Shown piece by piece: positions 13,165-22,632 of a DNA stretch of 35,726 bases. Source of the DNA: Bacillota bacterium (GTDB lineage Bacteria; Bacillota; Clostridia; Lachnospirales; Lachnospiraceae); NCBI GenBank assembly GCA_023413555.1, contig JAEZPG010000081.1, forward strand, positions 1 to 35,726, in the 5' to 3' direction. A program made the position numbers and the translations under genes. The notes under the pieces are model-generated. The model worked only from the letters and a program-made list of their open reading frames with translations. It searched no databases and was not told where the DNA came from. Each line of letters begins with the position of its first letter. Position 1 is the stretch's first letter.

Positions 13165-15054
13165 TTTGACATACTGTTTTTTGGTAATATAATAAAATAC
13201 TCCTTGGAAAATGAAATATGCCACAATCACTTTAATGTTATTAATCATAAATTCACGTAATACCTCTGAACCACTAAACATATGGGTTAGCATATAGTTA
13301 ATACATATTCCTCCAAAAGCTCCGAATACCAACGGACCAAAGAAAATTGCCGACAATTCCTTTGTAATAATACTCTTCACTTCTTTTTGTATAATCCCTA
13401 CTTTATATAATTTATTAAAATTTTCCTTTGTCCGTACTAGCTCTGTAAACTGTCGAAAATACAGTACTGTTCCACCAGAAACAAAGAATAGAATTCCCAA
13501 TACTGTAGTCATAAAAAGGAATGCTGAGTATGATTGTTTCAACTCCACATAGGTATCATAGGTAGACAATACAACATACTCGCTACTTGGAAAACTAGCT
13601 TTTAAATCAGTTACAATTTCCTTTGTATTCTTCCAATTTTCATATCCTATCATATGATAGATCCCCCAATTGGTTTGACCCTCCTCATGATTTAACCGAG
13701 CATAGTCCTCTGCATTGATTAAAAGCATGACATCTGAAGGGTAAGATTGATTCACAAAATAAGGGCCATGACTGGCAGCAACAATATTGAACTCATAGAT
13801 TCCCTTAGTTCCATATAAGGTGGTTTTGCTTCCCTCATTATATCCTGCATATCCGGGCATCCAATTAAGATTGATGTTCACACACTGTCCTTTTTGTAAC
13901 TGAACCTTTTCTCCCGTCAACTGATTATACGTTTCTACGGAAACCATTGGAATTGAGGTACCTTTCTTCTTATCTGCAAAGAGGTAAATAAAGTCTGCCT
14001 CTCTTTTATAGGTAATTGGCTCTTGATTTATAATCTCGTCTCGTCTACTATCCTCTAGCTTGTTTATCGCTGTTTCTACATATTCCACATTGTTGCAATT
14101 CATTTCCGCTATGGTTTCACTGAGACCAAGTAGAGAAAATGGTGATGCTACTAATGTAATGGTGATACTGCTTAGAATACTAAGAATAAAGATAATTCGC
14201 TTATTTCCTTCATATTTCTTCTCTGTTTCAGCAATAGAAAGCAATGAAAAGTGACAGGCACTCTTAGTCCTACCATAACTGATAAGCATCGCTCCACCCT
14301 TGGATATGGTCAGATACATTCCCACAAAAAGAAGTCCGATAAAGAGAAAGACAATCTTAACATTCGAATTGTATTTTTCATTGTTTAAGATAAAAAGTGC
14401 CATCCATAAGGAGGATAACATGAAAATAACACCTAAAATTCCTAATAAATTGTTTTTTCTACTAGCTTTGATGGGAGACATCTGTCTTTCTTCCTTTAAT
14501 AGACTCAAAATATCAAGCTTTCTTAGTCTCATATGATTCTGAAAAAAGACAATGGCAAAGACCAATACAAAAACTACAATAGTAACTAAAAAAGCCATGC
14601 CATCCAAGTTAAAAGATACCTTCTGTAGGTTTAAGATGTGTATAATAGCCATTTGAAAGAATCTGGATAATAAAGCCCCAAATATAACACCTATAACCAC
14701 ACTACATCCACTAATAATCAGATTCTGTACATTGATTAATTTACGAATTTCCTTATTGTCCATGCCTAAGGTAAGGTAGACACCAAGCTCCTTATATCTT
14801 CCTTTGACAAATGAATTATTCGCATAGGCAATAAAGAAGATAGAGAATAATGTAATGCCGACTATGGTAATAGGCAGGAGGTAACTCATAAGATCAATAA
14901 CTCCCCCCTCTGTTCCTTCCGTAATATCCTTGTTAAATACCAGTGTAACATTCATAAAGAATACCATAATGGAAAAGGTACTGCATAAAAAGAAGGCCAG
15001 ATACTGTCTTACATTTCCCCAAAAAATCTTTATTATCACTTGTTTAAAGGTCAA
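13150..15054 (-). CDS. BceB-type ABC transporter permease (peptide-antibiotic detoxification)
   Basis: The protein has 634 residues and about ten membrane segments. There is one near the N-terminus, three in the first FtsX-like block (about 55-180), more around 205-300, and the last three near 520-630. A large extracellular domain of about 200 residues (about 310-510) lies before the last three. That layout is diagnostic of BceB/VraG-type permeases, which with their ATPase free lipid II-cycle intermediates from antibiotics such as bacitracin or lantibiotics and also signal to a BceS-type kinase. TTG 15054 is chosen because GGGAGG lies 8 nt upstream; a GTG at 15063 sits directly on that box. 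It overlaps the ATPase gene by 11 nt. Confidence 0.88.
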   Translation of the reverse strand: MTFKQVIIKIFWGNVRQYLAFFLCSTFSIMVFFMNVTLVFNKDITEGTEGGVIDLMSYLLPITIVGITLFSIFFIAYANNSFVKGRYKELGVYLTLGMDNKEIRKLINVQNLIISGCSVVIGVIFGALLSRFFQMAIIHILNLQKVSFNLDGMAFLVTIVVFVLVFAIVFFQNHMRLRKLDILSLLKEERQMSPIKASRKNNLLGILGVIFMLSSLWMALFILNNEKYNSNVKIVFLFIGLLFVGMYLTISKGGAMLISYGRTKSACHFSLLSIAETEKKYEGNKRIIFILSILSSITITLVASPFSLLGLSETIAEMNCNNVEYVETAINKLEDSRRDEIINQEPITYKREADFIYLFADKKKGTSIPMVSVETYNQLTGEKVQLQKGQCVNINLNWMPGYAGYNEGSKTTLYGTKGIYEFNIVAASHGPYFVNQSYPSDVMLLINAEDYARLNHEEGQTNWGIYHMIGYENWKNTKEIVTDLKASFPSSEYVVLSTYDTYVELKQSYSAFLFMTTVLGILFFVSGGTVLYFRQFTELVRTKENFNKLYKVGIIQKEVKSIITKELSAIFFGPLVFGAFGGICINYMLTHMFSGSEVLREFMINNIKVIVAYFIFQGVFYYITKKQYVKACNN

Positions 15055-15808
15055 GGTTCTCACCTCCCACTACAGCTTGGCAATCCAAGATTTGGTCAAA
15101 GAATTCTTTTCTTTTTCCCTTTCTTCTAATCTCCATATTAACTCTGCCATCCTTAATAAAGATGACACGTTTACAAAAGCTGGATGCAAATACATCATGG
15201 GTTACCATCATAATAGTGGCATTTTTCTCTTCATTTAATCTGTCAAAGCATCTCATCACTGCATTGGCAGACTTGGAGTCTAGATTACCTGTAGGCTCAT
15301 CTGCAAAAATAATATCTGGCTCGTTAATTAAAGCTCTTGCTACCGCCGTTCTCTGCTGCTGTCCGCCTGATACGTTGGCAGGATATTTATTCCTACTTTC
15401 TGTAATTCCTAAAAACTCCATCACCGCATTTACCTTAGCTCTAATCTCTTCTGGCTTCCTATGATCTAATACCATAGGAAGCATCACATTTTCCTCTAAG
15501 GTAAGATGTTCTAATAGGTTAAATTCCTGAAAGACAAAGCCTATATTTCTACGTCGAAATCTTGCCATCTCATCCTTTGACAACAGCTCCATCTGCTGAT
15601 TTGCAATTAGCACTTTTCCGCTGGTTGCCACTGTTATTCCACTAAGAATATTGACCAAGGTAGATTTTCCGCTTCCGCTTGGCCCCATAATTGCTACAAA
15701 TTCCCCTTCATCTACGCTTAAGCTGACACCGGCCAAGGCTTTTGTGGCATTTTCCCCATTATTTTCTCCATAAGTTTTGGTAAGATTTTCTGCAACTAAA
15801 ACTGACAT
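15044..15808 (-). CDS. BceA-type ABC transporter ATPase
   Basis: The 254-residue ATPase has Walker A GPSGSGKST (42-50), the Q-loop FVFQEFNLL, signature VSGGQQQR (146-153), Walker B IIFADEPTGNLD (166-177) and the H-loop MMVTHD. It belongs to the MacB/LolD/BceA group. It pairs with the overlapping BceB-type permease and lies directly downstream of a matching two-component system, the usual BceRS-BceAB arrangement. A GGAGG box precedes ATG 15808. Confidence 0.92.
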   Translation of the reverse strand: MSVLVAENLTKTYGENNGENATKALAGVSLSVDEGEFVAIMGPSGSGKSTLVNILSGITVATSGKVLIANQQMELLSKDEMARFRRRNIGFVFQEFNLLEHLTLEENVMLPMVLDHRKPEEIRAKVNAVMEFLGITESRNKYPANVSGGQQQRTAVARALINEPDIIFADEPTGNLDSKSANAVMRCFDRLNEEKNATIMMVTHDVFASSFCKRVIFIKDGRVNMEIRRKGKRKEFFDQILDCQAVVGGENLDL

Positions 15809-15862
15809 AACATACCTCCATGCTCTAAGGTTTTACTTATGATTTTTCTATCTTCAAAAATA

Positions 15863-15915
15863 ATCATACGCCCTAAGGTCATTTGCATCCATCGAATCAC
15901 CTTACGCAACCTTAC
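15863..15915 (-). promoter_or_regulatory. Candidate response-regulator operator and promoter ahead of the BceAB-type genes
   Basis: On the minus strand two GTAAGGT direct repeats with a 10-bp period (15909-15915 and 15899-15905) are followed by an inverted copy, ACCTTA (15874-15879). A -10-like TATGAT lies at 15863-15868 and there is no good -35. The first repeat covers the HK stop codon. This fits a regulator-dependent promoter for the transporter genes. The binding protein is inferred to be the neighbouring OmpR-family regulator. Confidence 0.45.
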
Positions 15916-16943
15916 AATTTTGCAAGATAAGTAAGGGTAACAGTAGTACCCTCCCCTACTTTTGAGGTAATATTTAATTCATGTCCTAGCATCCGACAAA
16001 CTTCTTTACAGAAATACAGACCAATACCACTGGCGCCTTTCGTGTTACGTCCATTGTCACCAGTAAAAAATGGCTCATAGATTCTTGGCAAATCATAGTC
16101 TGGTATGCCTTTGCCAAAATCTTTAATTACCAAGGTTACTTTGCTCTCCGTCTGCTGCAAATTGAACTCCATTCTACCTGCCTCTTCCCCTTCATTAGGT
16201 TTGGAATATTTGATTCCATTGGAGATAAGCTGTGAAATCACCAGGTTGTTCCATTTGGCATCCGACAGTACCATAAGCTCTCTATTGGGTTTATACATTT
16301 TAGGAAATACTCTATGATATATAAATTGCATCTGATTTTGATTGATTATTTGCTTTAGGGATTCTGTCAGATTTACCGGGGCAGGCAGATAATCCTTCTC
16401 AAATTCATTCATACGAAAAAGATTTAAGACCATATCTAGCTGTCCATTTAGTTTTTCATTTTCTTCAGAAAGTCCTAGAATTAACTCTTCTCTAGTAATC
16501 TGATCCAACTGATAACGCTGTAGAATCAGATTAATTACGGAGACCGGAGTCTTCATGTTATGCACCCAGGTAGATAGAAATCTGGATTCCTCCTGGTTCT
16601 TCATTTCCATTTTATGTATCTGAGAAGCATACTTGCTATGTATCTGATAAAACTTCTGTTTCACCATTAATCCACTCACAGAACGAATGATGACATCCAC
16701 ATCCTGGTGCTCTGCCATTGCATTTAGAGCCTTACAAAATGACAGGAATCGGATAAATACAATCAAAAAATAGACCAGATAGACCACCGCTGCAAGAGTA
16801 AGTGGATATATGATTTCTATGTTCCCATCCGTAGATATGGCATAAAATGAGACAACCAGAAGAATCCCAATCAAATAAGTACTGGTTGGGGCCAACTGGT
16901 CTAAAAAGCAAGATTTTAGTTTAAGTAATATGGATTTTTTCAT
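15912..16943 (-). CDS. BceS-type intramembrane-sensing histidine kinase
   Basis: The 343-residue kinase has two N-terminal membrane helices (about 18-38 and 45-68) joined by only a few residues, so it has no extracellular sensor. That is the hallmark of the intramembrane-sensing (BceS/GraS) group, which reads the state of its ABC transporter. His128 in STWVHNMKTPVSVI is the phospho-acceptor. The ATPase domain has the N-box QLISNGIKYS, the G1 box DFGKGIP and the G2 box GASGIGLYF. Its start overlaps the regulator stop by four bases (ATGA). Confidence 0.92.
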   Translation of the reverse strand: MKKSILLKLKSCFLDQLAPTSTYLIGILLVVSFYAISTDGNIEIIYPLTLAAVVYLVYFLIVFIRFLSFCKALNAMAEHQDVDVIIRSVSGLMVKQKFYQIHSKYASQIHKMEMKNQEESRFLSTWVHNMKTPVSVINLILQRYQLDQITREELILGLSEENEKLNGQLDMVLNLFRMNEFEKDYLPAPVNLTESLKQIINQNQMQFIYHRVFPKMYKPNRELMVLSDAKWNNLVISQLISNGIKYSKPNEGEEAGRMEFNLQQTESKVTLVIKDFGKGIPDYDLPRIYEPFFTGDNGRNTKGASGIGLYFCKEVCRMLGHELNITSKVGEGTTVTLTYLAKL

Positions 16944-17644
16944 CGAAGTTCCTCCATTTTGTCTGTATCCATATAATAACCAACACCACGTTTCGTTTTT
17001 ATTATCTCCAACAAACCTAATCCCCCAAGCTGTCCCTTCAGCCTAGTAATATTCACGGTAAGAGTATTATCATCTACAAAATCCTGATTATCCCAAAGAT
17101 GCTCTAACAAATTCTCTCTGGTAATAATTTTCCCTGGGTTTTGTAGAAAAGCTTTCATGAGACGATACTCATTTTTACTTAACTCAATAGATTTATTTTT
17201 ATAGGACAAGGTAAAATCGTTATCCTGCAATCGAATTTCTCCTACCTGGGTAACTCCTACCTGCTCTCCCATTACGTATTCTCCATAGGTACGGCGTAGC
17301 AAAGCATTGATTTTAGCCAGTAAGATAGGAATCGCAAAAGGTTTTATCACATAGTCATCTGCTCCTACCTCCATACTAAAGATTTGATCCATCTCACTAT
17401 TTCTGGCTGAAGTGATGATAATTGGGACATTCGATATCTTTCGAAGCTTTCTGCATATGTGATTACCATCGTAATAAGGCAGATTGATATCAAGTAGCAC
17501 CAAATCTGGTTGAAATGTCTTAAATTGTTCTTCTACATGTTGAAAATCCTCTATGGCCAATATGGTATACTCATAGTCCGTCAGCATTTCCTTTACCTGA
17601 TTCCTTAAGGCTCGGTCATCTTCCACAATCATAATTTTCGCCAT
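16940..17644 (-). CDS. OmpR-family response regulator, BceR type
   Basis: The 234-residue regulator has a receiver domain with Asp9-Asp10, phospho-acceptor Asp52 (LVLLDINLPYYDG) and the switch Lys in YVIKPF. The C-terminal winged helix contains ELSKNEYRLMKAF, the recognition helix region VDDNTLTVNITRLKGQL and the wing TKRGVGYYM. ATG 17644 is preferred over ATG 17656, which abuts the AGGAG box. It overlaps the kinase gene and begins only 34 nt after the upstream EamA transporter gene, so it may be read from a longer operon. Confidence 0.92.
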   Translation of the reverse strand: MAKIMIVEDDRALRNQVKEMLTDYEYTILAIEDFQHVEEQFKTFQPDLVLLDINLPYYDGNHICRKLRKISNVPIIITSARNSEMDQIFSMEVGADDYVIKPFAIPILLAKINALLRRTYGEYVMGEQVGVTQVGEIRLQDNDFTLSYKNKSIELSKNEYRLMKAFLQNPGKIITRENLLEHLWDNQDFVDDNTLTVNITRLKGQLGGLGLLEIIKTKRGVGYYMDTDKMEELR

Positions 17645-17678
17645 AGCGTTTCTCATCTCCTATCAAATCAATTCCTTT

Positions 17679-18602
17679 TTAAGCAGCAATCCTTCGTTTG
17701 GAAGGCAGCTGTGCTATCATGATTGCAGAAAATACCAAAACAGAACCAATTGCTTCCCTTGTAGTCAGATTCTGCCCTAGTATCACTACGCTTCCTAAAT
17801 ACGCAAACACAGATTCCATACTCATAAGTAGGGAGGCTATTATAGGGCTTGTGTTTTTCTGACATATAATCTGCAACGTATAAGCTACCGCAGTAGACAA
17901 AACACCAGCATAAAGTATAGGTTGCCAAGCCCTCATGACATCTGAAAGAGATGGCTGTTCAAAGATTCCCATACCAATCAGACTTAGTACTCCACATACA
18001 AAAAATTGAATACAAGACATAATAATTCCATTGGCCTCAGGCGAAAAGTAATCCACAACTAAAATATGTACAGAACAGCCAATCGCACATAGAATAAGGA
18101 GAATGTCCCCCTTTTCAATGGTTAGCTGCTCCGTAACACATAGAAGAAAGATCCCAATCAAAGCTATTCCAACACATCCCCAAATACGCACCCTTACTTT
18201 TTTTCCTAAGAACATTCCAATGATTGGTACAATTAAGATATATAAAGCTGTTATAAAACCTGCTTTTCCAGGTGACGAATACATAATTCCAAATTGTTGT
18301 ATGTTAGAAGTGACAAACAGAACTATGCCACATAGGATTCCACCTTTTACTTCCATAGAATTAAATAATTCCTTTATTCCATCTCTATCCTTTGGAGGAT
18401 AGCATTCTCTCCTTCCGATATTAAATACCTTCATTACAGCAATCACTGGCAATAGGACAAGTCCCCCTATAACAAAACGAATTCCGTTAAAAGTAAAAGG
18501 TCTGATATAGTCCATGGCTACGCTTTGCGCAACAAATGCCAATCCCCAGATAAATGCTATTAATAATAGTATAACGTTACTTTGTAATTGTTTTCTACTC
18601 AT
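17679..18602 (-). CDS. EamA/DMT-family transporter (second of a pair)
   Basis: The 307-residue protein has about ten membrane helices in two EamA repeats. The first begins LLIAFIWGLAFVAQSVAMDY, and the second includes GVLSTAVAYTLQIICQKNTS and SPIIASLLMSMESVFAYLGS, both standard family blocks. DMT transporters export metabolites, amino acids or drugs; the substrate cannot be read here. It starts 13 nt after the other EamA gene with AGGAG ahead of its ATG. Its position between two two-component modules suggests co-expression with them. Confidence 0.9.
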   Translation of the reverse strand: MSRKQLQSNVILLLIAFIWGLAFVAQSVAMDYIRPFTFNGIRFVIGGLVLLPVIAVMKVFNIGRRECYPPKDRDGIKELFNSMEVKGGILCGIVLFVTSNIQQFGIMYSSPGKAGFITALYILIVPIIGMFLGKKVRVRIWGCVGIALIGIFLLCVTEQLTIEKGDILLILCAIGCSVHILVVDYFSPEANGIIMSCIQFFVCGVLSLIGMGIFEQPSLSDVMRAWQPILYAGVLSTAVAYTLQIICQKNTSPIIASLLMSMESVFAYLGSVVILGQNLTTREAIGSVLVFSAIMIAQLPSKRRIAA

Positions 18603-18615
18603 AGTTTTCTTTCTC

Positions 18616-19551
18616 CTAATTATTGTAATAACCTAACTTTCCTTTCCCTTTTGCATTGACTATATAAATACCGATTACGACTAGAAGAAGTGCAACCAGA
18701 TTTTTCAGTTTTAGTATATCCTCTGATAGAAATATACTCGATAATATAGTTCCAAATACAGGTATAAGACAGTTGAATATGGTGATTTTAGTAACCTCAT
18801 TGTATTTAATTAAAAGCGTCCATATTCCAAATGCTACTGAAGAGATAAATACTAAATAGGCAAATAACATTACCCCCTTTGTAGTAATGTATCCCATTCT
18901 TCCTCCCAAAAGGAAGCCTACAAGAAGTAAAAGTATTCCTCCAATAGCAAGATAATACCCTGTAAGGACTAAGGCATCCATATCTTTTAAGATAATTTTA
19001 CTATATACAGAACCTAGTGCAAAGGTAAGAGCTGCTATAAGCATAAACCCTTCTGCTTTTATATGAAACCCCAGATCTGTATCTCCCGAAAGATTTATGA
19101 GAATGATTCCTGCAAATCCAATCAGACAACCGATAGCCTTATTTTTACTTATTTTTTCACTGGTGAGAAAAAAATGGCTGAGGATGATAACAAAAAAGGT
19201 ACCAGTCGCATTGATAATGGAACCCTTAGATCCTGACATATTAGAAATAGCAATATAGAAAAAGAAATATTGAAGAAACGTCTGTACTATTCCAAGTACT
19301 ATGACACCTTTACAATCCTTCTTTTTTAGCTTAAGACTTTTCCCCGGAATTGCCAATAGCAAAAGTAAGAGTACCAATCCAGCTATAAAAAAGCGCATAC
19401 CGGCAAAAACCAGTTTATCTGCCATAATACTATCCCGTATTCGAAATAACTCATAACCTTTCTTTACTGAGGGAAAAGCACTTCCCCACAAAAATGCGCA
19501 TAAGGTTGCACATAAAAATACAATCATTGGTTTTCTTAATACTTTACTCAT
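18616..19551 (-). CDS. EamA/DMT-family transporter (first of a pair)
   Basis: The 311-residue, ten-helix protein opens with LCATLCAFLWGSAFPSVKKG. Its second repeat carries VAFGIWTLLIKYNEVTKITI and NCLIPVFGTILSSIFLSED. It is clearly diverged from its neighbour, so this is not a recent duplication. Its start overlaps the stop of the NarL-type regulator by four bases, so the two are translationally coupled. Two adjacent EamA genes may form a heterodimer, as small paired DMT proteins do, but each here already has both repeats. Confidence 0.9.
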   Translation of the reverse strand: MSKVLRKPMIVFLCATLCAFLWGSAFPSVKKGYELFRIRDSIMADKLVFAGMRFFIAGLVLLLLLLAIPGKSLKLKKKDCKGVIVLGIVQTFLQYFFFYIAISNMSGSKGSIINATGTFFVIILSHFFLTSEKISKNKAIGCLIGFAGIILINLSGDTDLGFHIKAEGFMLIAALTFALGSVYSKIILKDMDALVLTGYYLAIGGILLLLVGFLLGGRMGYITTKGVMLFAYLVFISSVAFGIWTLLIKYNEVTKITIFNCLIPVFGTILSSIFLSEDILKLKNLVALLLVVIGIYIVNAKGKGKLGYYNN

Positions 19552-20183
19552 TTATTTTTCTTTCCTGTCAGATAATAGACTGCCAATTGGGTTCTATGAG
19601 ACAGGTCCCCCTTTTCTAGTATTGTGCTGATATAATTTTTAACAGTACCCTCGCTGATATATAACTTAGCTGATATTTCTTTATTAGATAACCCTTCACT
19701 GACCGCCTTAATAATTTCAACTTCTCGCGTAGTATAAGGACTAGCATCAAATTCTGAGGCAGCATGAATTCCATGCTGCGGAAGCTTCTGAAAAATGCTG
19801 TCATCTAAAACATTAACACCATTGTGGATGGATTTAATCATTTGCTTTAACTGGTCCGGCGTATGGTTCTTAATTAAATAGCCTTTCGCCCCATTCTCAA
19901 TAGACTTTTTCACCAGATCATAATCATCAAAGGTAGTTAGAATCAGAACTTTGCCACAGTTTTTCTCCACAATCTGTCTGGTGGCTTCAATGCCGTCCAT
20001 GAGAGGCATCTGCAAATCCATCAGTATAACATCTGGATTTAGCTCCTGTGCCAAAGTAACGGCCACTTCTCCATTGGGTGCACAGCCTAACACTGTAAAA
20101 TCATCATCTACATCTAGGATAATTTTCATTCCCTCTCTTACAAAATCACTATCATCTACAATCACAACACGAATCGGGTCCAT
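19548..20183 (-). CDS. NarL/LuxR-family response regulator
   Basis: The 211-residue regulator has receiver Asp10-Asp11, phospho-acceptor Asp56 (VILMDLQMPLMDG) and the switch Lys in YLIKNH. The C-terminal helix-turn-helix reads YTTREVEIIKAVSEGLSNKE, then LYISEGTVKNYIS. It lies 12 nt after its kinase and overlaps the EamA gene. Regulators of this type next to ABC-2 exporters (YdfHI-, LiaR- and YxjML-like in Bacilli) commonly control the exporter genes. The ABC genes here lie upstream in the same operon. Confidence 0.93.
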   Translation of the reverse strand: MDPIRVVIVDDSDFVREGMKIILDVDDDFTVLGCAPNGEVAVTLAQELNPDVILMDLQMPLMDGIEATRQIVEKNCGKVLILTTFDDYDLVKKSIENGAKGYLIKNHTPDQLKQMIKSIHNGVNVLDDSIFQKLPQHGIHAASEFDASPYTTREVEIIKAVSEGLSNKEISAKLYISEGTVKNYISTILEKGDLSHRTQLAVYYLTGKKNK

Positions 20184-20195
20184 AGTTCTCCTCCT

Positions 20196-21323
20196 CTATT
20201 TGAAAGGCAACAGCATATTAATGGAGAAGCCATTGTCTGTAGTAATGTCCAGAATACCATTTATGGATCTGATACGTCTTCTCATCCCCTGAAGCCCCAT
20301 TCCATCATGAACTTCCTTACAACCCGATCCGTCATCTGTTATATTGCAACGAACCAATTTATTCAGTACTATGATAGAGATAGTCAGTTTGCTACAATTT
20401 GCATACTTTAAGGCATTGGAAACTGCTTCTATACTGTTATCAAGTATAATATCCCAGATAGGTTCTGGTATTTTATTCTGATCTCCCTTTAATATTAGAG
20501 ATGCTTCTATCTGATATTTATTGTTACAGTCATCACATAGACTTTGAAGCTGAAGGAGCGCCATACGACTTTTGTTTGGTTGTTCTTTTCTCAAAAGACT
20601 TCGAATCTCATCCATACTACCTCTTAAGTTGTCAATAACACCCTGAAGTATAGCTGTTGAGTGTTCTGGTTCCTTCCCCATAATTATTTTTGCTGCCTCT
20701 AACTGATACACAGAACCATTGATACTGTGTCCTAGCTTATCATGAAGTGCCTGGGACAGTCGATTCTTTTCTTCCAACAATTGAGTTTCGAAAAACATGT
20801 GATTATTTCTTAATTCTCTCTTATACAGCATATCCATCTGATTCATATTAACTTTAAGTGTATTCTCTCTGGTCTGATAATACTGAAGTAAATCTTTATA
20901 TTCTTTTATCACTATATAATGTTGAAAATAAGCTCCTAAAACTATGAGGCATATAAATGTATAGGGAAATGCATTCTCTTTGAATAGTAAAATGCCTAAA
21001 AGTACAATAAAGTACCAGCCTCCCTTGACATTTAAATATACTAATCCTTCCAAAAGCACCACTGGTAAAACATATGTATATTCCAAACCATAAAAAATAT
21101 ATATAGACAACAAAAGAAAGACCTGACAGGCCAGTACCTGCCAGTGCCTTTGATCTAAAAGTTCCGTTAGCATTAGTCCAACCAGCAATCCACTATAGAG
21201 GACAAATATTCCTACCTCCCCCCCTATCGAAATGGTATTCTGTGTATTGTAATAAATAATCAACATAAGAATTATCACTGCTTTTATGATAGCAAAGTAA
21301 TACTTTCTAATATTATCTTGCAT
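20196..21323 (-). CDS. NarL-system sensor histidine kinase (HisKA_3 type)
   Basis: The 375-residue kinase starts at ATG 21323, with AGGTGG 8 nt upstream; an in-frame GTG at 21335 overlaps that box. About six short membrane segments fill residues 8-138, with no soluble sensor. A helix follows with His194 in ALHDKLGHSING, the HisKA_3 phospho-acceptor motif. The short HATPase domain has NSIEAVSNALKYANCS, DDGSGC and GMGLQGMRRRI. It belongs with the regulator 12 nt downstream. The membrane-embedded sensor suggests an envelope or peptide signal. Confidence 0.92.
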   Translation of the reverse strand: MQDNIRKYYFAIIKAVIILMLIIYYNTQNTISIGGEVGIFVLYSGLLVGLMLTELLDQRHWQVLACQVFLLLSIYIFYGLEYTYVLPVVLLEGLVYLNVKGGWYFIVLLGILLFKENAFPYTFICLIVLGAYFQHYIVIKEYKDLLQYYQTRENTLKVNMNQMDMLYKRELRNNHMFFETQLLEEKNRLSQALHDKLGHSINGSVYQLEAAKIIMGKEPEHSTAILQGVIDNLRGSMDEIRSLLRKEQPNKSRMALLQLQSLCDDCNNKYQIEASLILKGDQNKIPEPIWDIILDNSIEAVSNALKYANCSKLTISIIVLNKLVRCNITDDGSGCKEVHDGMGLQGMRRRIRSINGILDITTDNGFSINMLLPFK

Positions 21324-21369
21324 GATATCACCCACCTAATGCCAGTATATCACATATTCAGTCAAATTT

Positions 21370-22629
21370 CTATTTTTTACTTGTCAGTCTTAGTCCTAAC
21401 ACTCCCATACATGTCGTTAGAGCAAGGAATGCAAGGATAACTACTGTATACATAAGATATCCATTGTTACTATTAGCAAGAACCATGTCGTATAGCTTCA
21501 TACACCAGTATTGTGGCATAAGTTTGGAAAGTGCCTGTATCCATATAGATGAGTTTGTAACTGGGAAGTATAAGCCTGATATACAGTTACTGAAGCTCCA
21601 GGCAAATACCCCTGCAAAGGCTACGGTGGCCACGTTGTTAGTAAAGGTTCCTATAGCAATCGTAAGAAGGATAAGTACAATACCAGCCCCAAAGGATATA
21701 AATACAAACTGGGGTGTGGATAGGCCGAGATTATTCCCTAACACATTAAGACCAATGCTGACTACGATCTCTTCTATAACAAGAGTAATTAATGCAAGAA
21801 TTAGTTTGACACAAATATAATTATAAAAGTTTGCTTTGGTAAGGGTAATTCTTTTCAAAACATTATTATTCTTTTCTGTAACATAGATGCTTGATATAAA
21901 TACACCACTTAATAAAAAAGAGAGGCAAAAAAAGCCTAGTACATATCCAAATACATTTTTCTGATTTTTCTGTAAGTCTGTAAGTATCGTTAGGTCACCA
22001 GAGGACAACGTATGAACATGTTTTTTAATCTCATCCTTAGCTAACTTTGATAGTAACTCGTGAAATGTCTCCTTGTTCTGACCTACCCCATTGGCAACTG
22101 CACAGATATTTTTCAGCAGCATCTGACTATTTATTTTTAACATCTGGGCTCTTTCATCTTTTGTGGTGATATAGACAGTAAGGACCTTATCAGACTTTCC
22201 TTCCAATATATTGTTTTCAAAATCTGATGGAATATAAAGAGAGGTAAAAAGATTAGTGCGTTTGGCTGTATCGGTGGCATTTTCCTTTACTTCCTCTTTT
22301 GTCAATCCAGATGCATCCACCCGATAAAAATGAAACATGGAGTAGTTTGCTAAAGCATTTAACAGATATTCACTTGTCTTTGAGTGAGAGGCATCATATA
22401 CCTTTACTGCTAGTTCCAATTGATCTGCCATCTGTAGAAAATTATCATTGAGTTCAATCTCTGTAATGCTACTTTCTTCTTTCACTGCATTAGTAGGGTC
22501 ATCACTGTTTTGAATAAGCCATATCCAAAATAAAGATAACAATGGGACGCATATTACGCTAATTAGGTATCCTTTATTACGTAACAGAAGTTTAAGATTT
22601 AACTTCAACATTGAAAAAAATCCTTGCAT
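21370..22629 (-). CDS. ABC-2 type permease (second subunit)
   Basis: The 419-residue protein has one membrane helix near the N-terminus (LISVICVPLLSLFWIWLIQ), an extracellular region of about 190 residues, and then about five helices from about residue 230. That is the ABC2_membrane_3 layout. ATG 22629 follows directly after the preceding permease gene; ATG 22611 (MLKLNLK), with AAGGA upstream, is an equally good start. It forms a heterodimeric exporter with the neighbouring permease and ATPase. Confidence 0.87.
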   Translation of the reverse strand: MQGFFSMLKLNLKLLLRNKGYLISVICVPLLSLFWIWLIQNSDDPTNAVKEESSITEIELNDNFLQMADQLELAVKVYDASHSKTSEYLLNALANYSMFHFYRVDASGLTKEEVKENATDTAKRTNLFTSLYIPSDFENNILEGKSDKVLTVYITTKDERAQMLKINSQMLLKNICAVANGVGQNKETFHELLSKLAKDEIKKHVHTLSSGDLTILTDLQKNQKNVFGYVLGFFCLSFLLSGVFISSIYVTEKNNNVLKRITLTKANFYNYICVKLILALITLVIEEIVVSIGLNVLGNNLGLSTPQFVFISFGAGIVLILLTIAIGTFTNNVATVAFAGVFAWSFSNCISGLYFPVTNSSIWIQALSKLMPQYWCMKLYDMVLANSNNGYLMYTVVILAFLALTTCMGVLGLRLTSKK

Positions 22630-22632
22630 CTC

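Noticed and set aside
14060..14536. Plus-strand frames opposite the BceB-type permease
   Set aside because: They are antisense shadows of a well-supported gene, with no ribosome site or domain.
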